Shown: one piece after another, positions 52,326 to 63,891 of the stretch
Position numbering within the stretch: the stretch's first letter is position 1
Layout: each line of letters begins with the position of its first letter
Assembly: GCA_016861025.1 (NCBI GenBank)
Contig: BOKO01000017.1
Span: 59,912-123,911, forward strand
DNA length: 64,000 bases
Direction: 5' to 3'
Origin: Chloroflexota bacterium
GTDB taxonomy: Bacteria > Chloroflexota > Anaerolineae > Caldilineales > Caldilineaceae
Notes under the pieces: model-generated
The model's database searches: none
Told to the model about the DNA's origin: nothing
What the model saw: the letters and a program-made list of their open reading frames with translations, nothing else
Position numbers and translations under genes: made by a program

Positions 52326-52620
52326 TTACTCCAACACCTGTACTTCTGCAATCAACCTGTCATAACCTCCTGCAGCTACCACAACCGATCATCGATCCAC
52401 TCGAAGTGACTTTCATCAACTTCGCTGCCAATTATCGTGCCCAGGAATGACACGGTTCGATACCAACACAAATGTTTTCTGAATAGCAGAAAATACTATA
52501 TACTTCCGTATCCATTTGTTTGTATTTCCAATAGCGGGTTTTGTGCCATCATGCGTTACGATAGGCTTCGATGAAGTTAATGACGTATCAGAACGGACAA
52601 CGTACAGAAGTTGACTGATC
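52326..52620. other. AT-rich region upstream of dndC
   Basis: No gene seen. It is AT-richer than its flanks and must hold the dnd promoter. The clearest structure is TTTTCTG-5 nt-CAGAAAA (52475-52493), listed separately. A 68-codon minus-strand ORF (52416-52622) has no recognisable content. Confidence 0.45.
52475..52493 (+). promoter_or_regulatory. Palindrome, possible operator, upstream of dndC
   Basis: TTTTCTG and CAGAAAA, perfect 7-bp arms with a 5-bp spacer, lie about 130 bp before dndC. Since DndB is a known repressor of dnd operons, this is a candidate binding site. No biochemical match to a known DndB site is claimed. Confidence 0.4.
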
Positions 52621-54072
52621 ATGGCTGCACCTGAACTGCCTTATGCTGCACTCGATACGATTCCGGCAGTCCTGGAGGAAATCCGCCAGGTCTACCGCCA
52701 ACATGATTTCCCATGGGTGATCGGCTATAGTGGCGGTAAGGATTCGACAACTGCGCTACAACTCGTCTGGCTGGCGCTTGCCGGACTGCCACCGGAAGAG
52801 CGCACCAGACCAGTGCATGTCATTTCTTCCGACACGCTGGTCGAGACGCCGGTGATCGTCGACTACATCAACGAGGCGCTTGACCGCATCAACCTGGCTG
52901 CTGCCGCACAGCAGATGCCAGTGACGGCGCGCAAATTGACGCCAACGCTCGATGACACCTTCTGGGTGAATCTGATTGGGCGTGGCTACCCGGCGCCAAA
53001 CGACAACTTCCGCTGGTGCACCGAGCGGCTCAAGATTCGCGCTTCCAATCGTTTCATTCTGGAGCAGGTGGCTGAGCACGGCGAGATAATCCTGGTGTTG
53101 GGTGTCCGGCGCGGTGAGAGCGCCACGCGCGACCAGGTGATGAACATGCACCGCGTCTCCGGTTACAAGCTGGCGCGCCACGGACAGTTGCCGGGCGCCT
53201 GGGTCTACATGCCCATCGAGCACTTCACGACCAATGATGTGTGGACTTATCTCACCCAGAGCAAGTCGCCATGGGGGTCGGACAATCGCCAACTGGCTGC
53301 ACTCTACCGCTCGGCGCAGTCGGGCGAATGCCCGCTGGTCATCGACGCCAGCACCTCTTCGTGTGGCAATAGCCGTTTTGGCTGCTGGGTCTGTACGGTG
53401 GTGGAGCGCGACCGCTCGATGGAAGCAATGATCGACAATGGTGAGGAATGGATGATCCCGCTGCTGGAGTTCCGTGACTGGCTGGCGGAGACGCAGGACC
53501 CGGCTAACAAACCGGCGCAGCGAGAGTACCGAGGGCGCGACGGGCGCATCAAGACCAACAAAGAGGGCGGTGTGCTCTATCGCACCTACACGTTGCGCTT
53601 TTCTCAAGAGATGCTGCGTCGTCTGCTTGAGACGGAAAAGGCGATTCAGCAGTACGATCCTGGCTTTCAGCTCATCAGCCAGGACGAACTGCGCGAGATT
53701 CGCCGCCTCTGGATCATGGAACGCCAGGACTGGGAGGATTCGCTGCCCGCAATTTACACAGCAGTTACTGGTCGCACACTGAGTTGGGAGATCAACGACG
53801 TGCCCACGCCGGGCGCCATCGAAGCCGAAATTTTAGCGGAAGTGAGCGCTGCGCACGGGGTGCCACTGCGCCTGGTGCAGAAACTGATCGATGTGGAATG
53901 GCAACACTACGGGATGCGACGCCGCGCCACCATCCACCGTGCTATCGAGAAGACGCTGCACGAAGATTGGCGTTCGCTCGATCAGGTGTTGGCTGACGCG
54001 CAGCGCAACCTTTCTGGAGCGTCCGAACTCAGAAGCATGGAACCCTATGCTGCTACGCAGTGTGACCTTTGA
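52621..54072 (+). CDS. dndC: DNA phosphorothioation protein DndC
   Basis: 483 aa. A PAPS-reductase-like ATP pyrophosphatase. GYSGGKDSTT near residue 36 is the PP-loop. Cys-containing motifs RWCTERLK, SSCGNSRFGC and WVCTVVERDRSMEAM supply the iron-sulfur cluster. DndC activates the DNA backbone and works with a cysteine desulfurase to introduce sulfur into the R_P-phosphorothioate linkage. It is the first gene of dndC-D-E, and dndD overlaps its last 26 bp. Confidence 0.95.
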   Translation: MAAPELPYAALDTIPAVLEEIRQVYRQHDFPWVIGYSGGKDSTTALQLVWLALAGLPPEERTRPVHVISSDTLVETPVIVDYINEALDRINLAAAAQQMPVTARKLTPTLDDTFWVNLIGRGYPAPNDNFRWCTERLKIRASNRFILEQVAEHGEIILVLGVRRGESATRDQVMNMHRVSGYKLARHGQLPGAWVYMPIEHFTTNDVWTYLTQSKSPWGSDNRQLAALYRSAQSGECPLVIDASTSSCGNSRFGCWVCTVVERDRSMEAMIDNGEEWMIPLLEFRDWLAETQDPANKPAQREYRGRDGRIKTNKEGGVLYRTYTLRFSQEMLRRLLETEKAIQQYDPGFQLISQDELREIRRLWIMERQDWEDSLPAIYTAVTGRTLSWEINDVPTPGAIEAEILAEVSAAHGVPLRLVQKLIDVEWQHYGMRRRATIHRAIEKTLHEDWRSLDQVLADAQRNLSGASELRSMEPYAATQCDL

Positions 54073-56110
54073 GAACTTTGGCATCTACGGCGGTGTGCAC
54101 ACGTTCGACCTGACGCCGGACAATACTGGCCCCTTTGTACGCCCGATTGTGCTCTTCAGCGGCAAGAATGGCGTCGGCAAAACAACCTTTGTTGAGGGTG
54201 TCCGACTTTGTCTGCACGGGCCGCTGGCGTTAGGCAGCCGCGTCAGCCAACAGGAATATGAAAGCTGGCTTGAACAGCGCATCCATCGCACCAGTGCACA
54301 CCACACCCGACACACCAGCGCCCCCCCAGAGACAGCGGTCGAGTTGAGCTTCGATTTCACGGCAGCGGGCAGGCGGCAGTGCTACCGCGTGCGGCGAGCG
54401 TGGTCGGTGCGCAATCGTCGTGTACAGCACGAATTGCTGGTGTGGGAGGATGGCGTGCTGCTCGACGCCCTCACACCGGAGGAATGCGAAACGCTGTTGC
54501 GCGAGCTGGCGCCGCCAGGGTTGGCGGATATCTTCTTCTTCGACGGCGAGAAGATTTTGGCGCTGGCAAAAGAGAGCACCGACCAGACGCTGCTGGCTGA
54601 CACCGTCAATGCACTGCTTGGGTTGAAGTTGGTCGACCAACTTCAGCGCGACCTGGATGTCCACCTGGCACGGCACAGCGCCGAGGGCGGGCGCAACGGC
54701 GCCCACCACGATCTGGAGCAGGCACTGGCGCAGCAGCAGCAACTGGAGGAACGCCGCGCCGACCTTATGGCGCAGGTGCGCACATTGGAGCATGAGCACG
54801 CACGGCTGCGCCAGTGCATTGCTACCCAGGAAGCGCAGATTGCCGCCGAGGGTGGCTCCTATGCCAGCCGTCGCCAGGAGCTACAAACGCGACAGGCGCA
54901 CATCGACGCCGAGATCGAGGGGCTGCGCCGACAAGCAGTCGAAATGAGCAGCGGGCTGTTGCCCTTTGCATTTGCGCCAGACATGCTGCGCGCTGTGCAA
55001 ACCCGGCTTGATCTGGAACGCGCCTACCACGAACAGACCGCAGTGCGCGAGATGCTTGCCCGCCAGGAGCAGGTGGTGCTCGGGATGATTGGCGATGAGG
55101 CCATTTGGAGCGACGAAACGATCACGCTGGAAGATACGCAGCGTCGGCGAATTCTGCGCGATATTCTCACCAGCCTGCGCAACGCCACACTCGGCCCCGA
55201 CATTCCCGCCAGTGAAGTGATCTTGCACGTTTCCGACCGACAGCGCGCCCAGCTTACGCAGTGGATCGAGCATGCACTCGGCGAGGCGCCGTTGGCATTC
55301 AGTCGCATCACGCAGACTATTGGCGCGCTGCAAACCGAACGCAGCGCAATCGAAGCCGACTTGCAACGCGTGCCCGCCGACGAGGTGTTGGCGCCGCTGG
55401 TCGACGAACTGCACAGATTGCTGCGTCAGTTGGGCGGGGTGGAGCAGCAGCAGGCGGCGCTCGCTGAAGCGTTGCGCAGCGTCGAGATCAGCCTCGAACA
55501 GAACGGCTATACCCTGCGGCGCGCCCGCGCCGCCATCGAGCAGCGTGAATCCGCCCTACGCCGCGCCGATCTGGCCGCACGCACACAGCGCGTACTCGAC
55601 GATTACAAAGCTGCGCTGACGCAACGCAAGCTGGCGCTACTCGAACAGTCGCTGGTCAGCCACTTCAACCAGTTGTGTCGTAAACATAGCTTTCTCGATC
55701 GCATCGAGGTCGATCCGGCTACTTTTGCGCTGACGCTGCACCGCGCTGGACACACCTTCAGCCGCGCCCACCTTTCCGCAGGCGAGAACCAGCTACTGGC
55801 AATTGCCCTGCTATGGGCGCTGCGCGAACTGTCGGAACGCGCCACGCCGGTGATTATCGACACGCCGCTCAGCCGCCTGGACAGCCAGCACCGCAAGAGC
55901 ATGGTGCACGACTTTCTGCCCCACGCCAGCCATCAGGTGATCGTGCTCGCCACCGACGCCGAGATCGACGCCGCTGCGCAGAAGCGGCTGGCGCCAGCGA
56001 TTGCGCGCATCTATCACATGGAGTATGACCCGACCACTGGCGCCACCGCTCACCACGTCGAAACGCCGCAAGTGGTGACGCCGAACTTGACCTTGTTTGA
56101 GGAACAATGA
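54047..56110 (+). CDS. dndD: DNA phosphorothioation ATPase DndD
   Basis: 687 aa, an SMC/Rad50-like ABC ATPase. Walker A GKNGVGKTTF lies near residue 41, a long Glu/Arg/Gln-rich coiled-coil region from about 200 to 520, and the ABC signature LSAGENQLLAIALLW near residue 577 followed by VIIDTPLSRLDSQHR (Walker B and D-loop). It is thought to nick or open DNA for sulfur insertion. The ATG at 54047 lies inside the end of dndC. It ends ATGA with dndE. Confidence 0.94.
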   Translation: MLLRSVTFENFGIYGGVHTFDLTPDNTGPFVRPIVLFSGKNGVGKTTFVEGVRLCLHGPLALGSRVSQQEYESWLEQRIHRTSAHHTRHTSAPPETAVELSFDFTAAGRRQCYRVRRAWSVRNRRVQHELLVWEDGVLLDALTPEECETLLRELAPPGLADIFFFDGEKILALAKESTDQTLLADTVNALLGLKLVDQLQRDLDVHLARHSAEGGRNGAHHDLEQALAQQQQLEERRADLMAQVRTLEHEHARLRQCIATQEAQIAAEGGSYASRRQELQTRQAHIDAEIEGLRRQAVEMSSGLLPFAFAPDMLRAVQTRLDLERAYHEQTAVREMLARQEQVVLGMIGDEAIWSDETITLEDTQRRRILRDILTSLRNATLGPDIPASEVILHVSDRQRAQLTQWIEHALGEAPLAFSRITQTIGALQTERSAIEADLQRVPADEVLAPLVDELHRLLRQLGGVEQQQAALAEALRSVEISLEQNGYTLRRARAAIEQRESALRRADLAARTQRVLDDYKAALTQRKLALLEQSLVSHFNQLCRKHSFLDRIEVDPATFALTLHRAGHTFSRAHLSAGENQLLAIALLWALRELSERATPVIIDTPLSRLDSQHRKSMVHDFLPHASHQVIVLATDAEIDAAAQKRLAPAIARIYHMEYDPTTGATAHHVETPQVVTPNLTLFEEQ

Positions 56111-56505
56111 AACTGACCCGTCTGCGCGTCAGCGAGGAAGCCTCGCAGCGGCTGAGCCAGCTCAAAGGGCGCACCGGTCTGACGCCGAATATTCTCTGTC
56201 GCATCGGTTTCTGTCTCTCGCTGAACGACCCCAGCGTGCCCAACCCGGCTGACTATGGCCGTGAGAGCGACCGCGAGATCGACCGCCACACGCTGACCGG
56301 GCCGTGGGACAGCCTGTTTGTCGCGCTGCTGCGTGAACGCTGCCACCGCGATGGTCTGGGCGAGGAGCATCTGGAGGTTCAGTTCAAGGCGCACATCAAC
56401 CGTGGCGTGCTGTTGCTCTACAAACGTGTGCGCGACCTCAAAGACCTGGCGCTGTTACTGCCGCGGGCGGTCTATGAGCAGGCAGGGGAGGGGATTACAC
56501 CATGA
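56107..56505 (+). CDS. dndE: DNA phosphorothioation protein DndE
   Basis: 132 aa. RLRVSEEASQRLSQLKGRTGLTPNILCRIGFCLSL at the start is the DndE fold core, with KAHINRGVLLLYKRV later. DndE is a tetrameric protein that binds nicked DNA and is essential for modification. It overlaps dndD by ATGA, and its TGA overlaps the ATG of the dndA remnant the same way. Length normal. Confidence 0.92.
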   Translation: MKLTRLRVSEEASQRLSQLKGRTGLTPNILCRIGFCLSLNDPSVPNPADYGRESDREIDRHTLTGPWDSLFVALLRERCHRDGLGEEHLEVQFKAHINRGVLLLYKRVRDLKDLALLLPRAVYEQAGEGITP

Positions 56506-56609
56506 CCAACCAGCGCATCTATCTGGACTACAACGCCACCACACCGGTAGATCTGCAAGTGCCGGAGGTAATGCTGCCTAGCAGCAAGGCTGATTATTGT
56601 AGGTGCTAA
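56502..56609 (+). pseudogene. Truncated dndA (cysteine desulfurase) remnant
   Basis: An ATGA overlap with dndE opens a 35-codon reading frame whose first residues, QRIYLDYNATTPVDLQVPE, are the N-terminal signature of NifS/IscS/DndA cysteine desulfurases. After about residue 25 the similarity stops and the frame ends. The PLP lysine, His and catalytic Cys are missing, so it is inactive. It shows that a complete dndA once closed the operon; sulfur must now come from another desulfurase such as IscS, as is known in other Dnd bacteria. Confidence 0.8.
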
Positions 56610-56657
56610 TCACTTGCGCGCATCTGCCGCAACTCACGAACTTTCAGGAGTGATCGC

Positions 56658-57731
56658 ATGAACAACAGTTACTACACCTTTCCCGCCTTGCGCGGGCGCC
56701 AAGGCGAACATGATTACTACCTCATACTTTGCCCGCTGTATCTGGCGCCGCGTATCTTTCTGTTCGATGGCGTACAGGCGCCGCCAAACTGGCCGCCGCG
56801 CCCATCGCTCGACCCGAGCAAGGTCGAAAAACTTGCACAGTTCATCCAAAGCCATCCGGCGGACTATGTGTTGGCGCCGCTCGTGGCAACGGTGGCAACG
56901 GAGGTCGACTTCGCGCCAGCCAACGATGCGTTTCCGGAAATCGGCACAGTCAAGATTCCGCTGCGAGCGAAACTGTTCGTACAAGATGGTCAGCATCGCC
57001 GCGCCGCTATCGAGCAATTGCTTACCAGCACGCTGGGGCTAGATGAAAATACCATTGCCATCATGCTGATTCCCGACCCTGAACTGAAGCGTTCGCCCGC
57101 AGTTTTCACAGCACTCAATCAGGGTTATGTACAAAGCAATGCCTCGCGTCGTATCGCACAAGACCTAGCGAAGCCGCTGGCAGCGGTTGTGCGTCGCATT
57201 GCCGAAGAAGCACCGATCTTCCGAGGACGCGTCGACTATGAGCACACCACGATCTCGAATCGCTCGGTTGCACTTTTTACCATCAACGCTGTATTTCAGG
57301 CTACGCAGGCGCTATTGAACGTCGGTGATCAGGAAGCCATTTCGGAGGCGCAGACCGAACTGGCACTAAAGTTCTGGACCTTGCTCGGCAGACTGATTCC
57401 AGAATGGCGCAGCGTGATCAATGGCGATGTATCACCTGCATTACTTCGCCCTCATTATGTGCATGTGCATAGCGTAACGTTACTCGCCATCGGCCGCGCA
57501 GGCGCTGCACTGATCGCCGCATTCCCCGACGATTGGCAAACGAAACTGGCTCCCTGGGCAACGCTGGATTGGTCACGGAAAAACCCAGCTTGGGAGGGGC
57601 GAGCCATGCTGCAAGGACGCATGAGCAAACAGCATTTGAGCATTCAGTTGACAGCAAATTATCTCAAGCAGGCTTTGGGGCTGTCATTGATCGAAAAGGA
57701 GAAAGAGGGTGAAAAGCTGCTCAGTCGCTAA
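56658..57731 (+). CDS. dndB: DNA phosphorothioation regulator DndB (DGQHR protein)
   Basis: 357 aa. The family motif DGQHRRAAIEQLL lies near residue 115, in the DndB/DGQHR fold, with NASRRIAQDL downstream. DndB represses dnd transcription in other species and is not needed for modification itself. AGGAG precedes the ATG. Its position last, after dndE and the dndA remnant, is unusual; in the Streptomyces locus dndB precedes dndC. It ends 4 bp into the convergent HNH gene. Confidence 0.9.
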   Translation: MNNSYYTFPALRGRQGEHDYYLILCPLYLAPRIFLFDGVQAPPNWPPRPSLDPSKVEKLAQFIQSHPADYVLAPLVATVATEVDFAPANDAFPEIGTVKIPLRAKLFVQDGQHRRAAIEQLLTSTLGLDENTIAIMLIPDPELKRSPAVFTALNQGYVQSNASRRIAQDLAKPLAAVVRRIAEEAPIFRGRVDYEHTTISNRSVALFTINAVFQATQALLNVGDQEAISEAQTELALKFWTLLGRLIPEWRSVINGDVSPALLRPHYVHVHSVTLLAIGRAGAALIAAFPDDWQTKLAPWATLDWSRKNPAWEGRAMLQGRMSKQHLSIQLTANYLKQALGLSLIEKEKEGEKLLSR

Positions 57732-58711
57732 ACCTTACGAAAGATGTTATCGTTGCGCCAGTCCAGACTAGCCGGATCTGGGTACAATACATCCTCTTGC
57801 GGCAGCCAGATTTCACGGCCAGCCAACATGGAAAGAAAACCAGGCATGTTGCCGTGAGATGTGAGTTGCGGCGATAAGAGCACCCGATAATTGGTATTGA
57901 CGCTCATCAGCCCTTCGTCAAACGACCAGTGGCACAGGCGGCAGAGCGCCAGACCGTTGGTAGGGTGGTCGTTGCGCGTCCTGTGCCAGGGCACGATGTG
58001 CGCGGCCTCCACTGCGGTGTGGCCGCCCGGCGTGACGATGCGCAGACCGCAGCACGCGCAGCGATGATTGTAAGCGACGACGACGGCGCGGCGGAAGCCC
58101 TGGTCGCGTGCTTCGCGGGTGTAGCTGGTTTCGGCGTCGGGCAACTGCAACTCCTTGAGTTGGCGGCGTGCCTGGGCCAGCAGTTCACTGCTGTACAGAA
58201 AGGCTTCCTGGTTCGTGGCATAGCGCTGCCAGAGCAAAGGCTGCGTCTGTTCGTCAAAGTGGGCGTCGATCAGGGCGGCGCGCAGCACGTCGCGGTGCTC
58301 TTTGACGGTGAGCAGGGCGAACAGGTCATCGTCCAGCCGCGCGCCGGCCACGTTGTTGGCCAACTGGCTCTCGGTGATCAGCCGTCGGCCCGAAGCGACG
58401 AACGCCTCTTTGCCGGGCAGCGGGACGAGATGCCAGAAGCCTTCGCCCTGCATGTGGAAGAATGGCATGGCGATGTTACAGGTCATTCCTTCCGGCAGCA
58501 CGGTGGCGCAATAGAGATCGAACAGGTTACCCAGGTCGGGCGACAACTCGATCAGGTTGCGTGTGATCTGGCCTTGCTCGAACTGGTCAAGCACGGCAAG
58601 GAGCAGCAGCGGTTTGTAGGGAGATTTGCCGCGCGTGACGGTGGGCCAGCCTTTGGCAGGATCGCGACGGAGCTTAGCGAATCGCTGAACATAATGACTC
58701 AAATCAGCCAT
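57728..58711 (-). CDS. HNH endonuclease with probable phosphorothioate-DNA-binding (SBD) domain
   Basis: 327 aa. The N-terminal half carries SPYKPLLLLAVLDQFEQG, the signature region of sulfur-binding domains, followed by a domain with SELLAQARRQLKEL. The C-terminal HNH nuclease has two CxxC pairs (CACC, CRLC) and AAHIVPWHRTRNDHPTNGLALC...HWSFD (His-Asn-His). This layout matches type IV enzymes of the ScoMcrA/SprMcrA class that cut PT-modified DNA. It is convergent with dndB. Why it coexists with an intact dndCDE is unclear (see findings). Confidence 0.85.
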   Translation of the reverse strand: MADLSHYVQRFAKLRRDPAKGWPTVTRGKSPYKPLLLLAVLDQFEQGQITRNLIELSPDLGNLFDLYCATVLPEGMTCNIAMPFFHMQGEGFWHLVPLPGKEAFVASGRRLITESQLANNVAGARLDDDLFALLTVKEHRDVLRAALIDAHFDEQTQPLLWQRYATNQEAFLYSSELLAQARRQLKELQLPDAETSYTREARDQGFRRAVVVAYNHRCACCGLRIVTPGGHTAVEAAHIVPWHRTRNDHPTNGLALCRLCHWSFDEGLMSVNTNYRVLLSPQLTSHGNMPGFLSMLAGREIWLPQEDVLYPDPASLDWRNDNIFRKV

Positions 58712-58743
58712 AGTCGACTTGTGGTTCTGTCATGGCGTACGCC

Positions 58744-58896
58744 TTACGCAGCCAGCCACGGCCACCCCGACGCAAAATAGCCCACGCTGCGGTCATAGCG
58801 AAAGGCATGGCACAGCGCGGGCACGAAGAAGTCCCGGAACAGGTCATGGTCGGATGTGTTGAGCAGGAGCGGCAGCTCCAGTGTACGCAGGCTCAT
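58744..58896 (-). pseudogene. N-terminal remnant of a defence-type helicase (copy 1)
   Basis: A 50-codon frame from ATG 58896, with LELPLLLNTSDHDLFRDFF, VPALCHAFRYDRSVGYFASGW, then a stop at 58744-58746. The pattern is the N-terminus of PLD-like/SNF2-type helicases found in restriction islands. The remainder is missing. It sits directly upstream of the HNH gene. The family is recalled from pattern and not searched. Confidence 0.6.
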
Positions 58897-59071
58897 CCGG
58901 GTTGCTCAGCTTGGGTGACAGTTGGCGCCGGGGTCACTGCTCCGGCCTAGTGGAAGTATAGCATAGGGAAACAGGCAGGAAAAATAGACTTACGTGACCG
59001 TTTTGTCCTGTCCAAGTCTGTCAAAAGTTGAACCCGGCTGCTGTTGTCATACGTGATCGGTTCGTTGCGTC
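58897..59071. other. Non-coding stretch between gene remnants
   Basis: No gene, repeat or terminator was seen in this stretch upstream of the HNH gene remnant. Confidence 0.4.
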
Positions 59072-59350
59072 TCAGGTCGAAGGATCGTGGATTGTGTACT
59101 CTTCTTGTGGTTCCCGCACAAAAACGTCTCCCTGCCAGGCGTCAACCGTCGTCCGCAAGCCTTTTGGAGGAAGCCCAATCGGGTTGTCAACGGCATGGGC
59201 GTCGGGCACAATGATGATCTGCAAGCTGGCGCCCAACGCTTCCACGTAACGCCGTACGCTGCTGATAGTCAGCCATGCGTCGCCGGGCAATGACCAACGC
59301 CTTTTCTGGAATCTTCTGCGTCTCACATAGTTCAACAGTAACCTCCACAT
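59072..59350 (-). pseudogene. Fragment of an XRE-type antitoxin/regulator
   Basis: A 93-aa frame containing SLPGDAWLTISSVRRYVEALGASLQI, which matches the end of the helix-turn-helix of XRE-type antitoxins. The N-terminal HTH half is not recognisable and is probably lost. A palindrome CCTAAC-8 nt-GTTAGG (59398-59417) lies upstream and could be its old operator. No partner toxin remains. Confidence 0.5.
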
Positions 59351-59448
59351 ACAACTCCTGAAACTCACATCACCATACAACAATTTTGTAGTATTGACCT
59401 AACGAACTGCAGTTAGGTTCTACTTCACATTTGGGGTAAGAGTTCGTC

Positions 59449-59510
59449 TCGTAGGTCATCGCCTCCGGCGTGAGGGGCTGCCATGTCACGCCAGAGGCGA
59501 TGACCTACGA
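59449..59510. repeat. Long inverted repeat (hairpin A)
   Basis: Arms 59449-59473 and 59486-59510 match at 24 of 25 positions around a 12-bp loop. The central part of each arm carries CATCGCCTC(C/T)GGCGT, resembling the hairpin at 59670. Confidence 0.85.
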
Positions 59511-59547
59511 AGGATGCCCCAACTTGAAGTGCACCCGCAATCACAGG

Positions 59548-59640
59548 AAAGGCATGACGCAGCGCAGGCACGAAGAACGCGTCGAACAGATCGTGGTCGG
59601 ATGTGTTGAATAGGGTTAGATCAACTTGAGATAATGATTG
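59548..59640 (-). pseudogene. N-terminal remnant of a defence-type helicase (copy 2)
   Basis: A second, degraded copy of the motif in 58744-58896: SQVDLTLFNTSDHDLFDAFF, then VPALRHAF, then divergence. NTSDHDLF-D-FFVPAL-HAF is shared by both. There is no start codon in frame nearby. Two truncated copies of the same gene beginning 0.75 kb apart point to past duplication or repeated loss. Confidence 0.6.
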
Positions 59641-59669
59641 GGATGTCGCTTCACGTCCAGGGTAAAGCA

Positions 59670-59711
59670 GATCATCGGCTCTGGCGTAATGCTACGCCAG
59701 AGCCGATGATC
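59670..59711. repeat. Perfect inverted repeat (hairpin B)
   Basis: GATCATCGGCTCTGGCGTA (59670-59688) and its exact complement (59693-59711) with a 4-bp ATGC loop: a 19-bp perfect stem. It shares the CATCG-CTCTGGCGT core with hairpin A. There is no T-run, so it is unlikely to be a simple terminator. Confidence 0.85.
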
Positions 59712-59796
59712 CAGAGGAACGTTCGTATTGTCGCGCGTCAGAATTTTGGCGAATCGAGGCAAGAAGTCGTCATCCCTCGCAGCTCGTCGATTCGCC

Positions 59797-60972
<1,176 letters not shown>

Positions 60973-60982
60973 GATTCTCTCC

Positions 60983-63421
<2,439 letters not shown>

Positions 63422-63639
63422 GACAACTATGCTCCTTACACTTGAAACGGGACGGTGAGGCAAACAATTAAATTGCTTTGGGTTTTCCTCCGCAGGTAGT
63501 GTGTCATTCTCATGTTGTGAGTTCGTTTTGACAAGATTGTTGGTAGGCATGGAGGGATGTTGACGTTGGGGAAGCATACTTCCCGTTAAAAGGTTAGTGA
63601 TAGCGGGAAGGCAATCGAATTATAGACCGCGCCGCTGGC

Positions 63640-63888
63640 TTACCGGTTTGGTTGCGCTGCGTCCTGATCAGCAAGACGCTCTAGCAACTGACGCACGGGC
63701 ACGATCGGGATGCCCCGAAACTCGCCCAAGCCCAACAGGTGATGGTCGCCGGTGACAATCAGGTCTGCACGGCCATCGATAGCACATGCAAGCACAACTT
63801 CATCGTCAGGGTCGTCCGGTGCGGCGCCAGCAACTTCGGCGCTTCCGGCGAAGATGAGCGCGCTGTTGGCTAGTTGAGACGTGGTCAT
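63640..63888 (-). pseudogene. PIN domain protein, N-terminally truncated
   Basis: 82 aa. PDDPDDEVVLACAIDGRADLIVTGDHHLL is the C-terminal half of VapC-like PIN nucleases, with the two late acidic positions. The N-terminal strand with the first Asp is absent, and the sequence upstream codes for something else. It is therefore probably an inactive remnant. No antitoxin is visible beside it. Confidence 0.6.
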
Positions 63889-63891
63889 AAA

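Noticed and set aside
52416..52622. A 68-codon minus-strand frame upstream of dndC
   Set aside because: AT-rich region, no ribosome site, no recognisable content; more likely control DNA.
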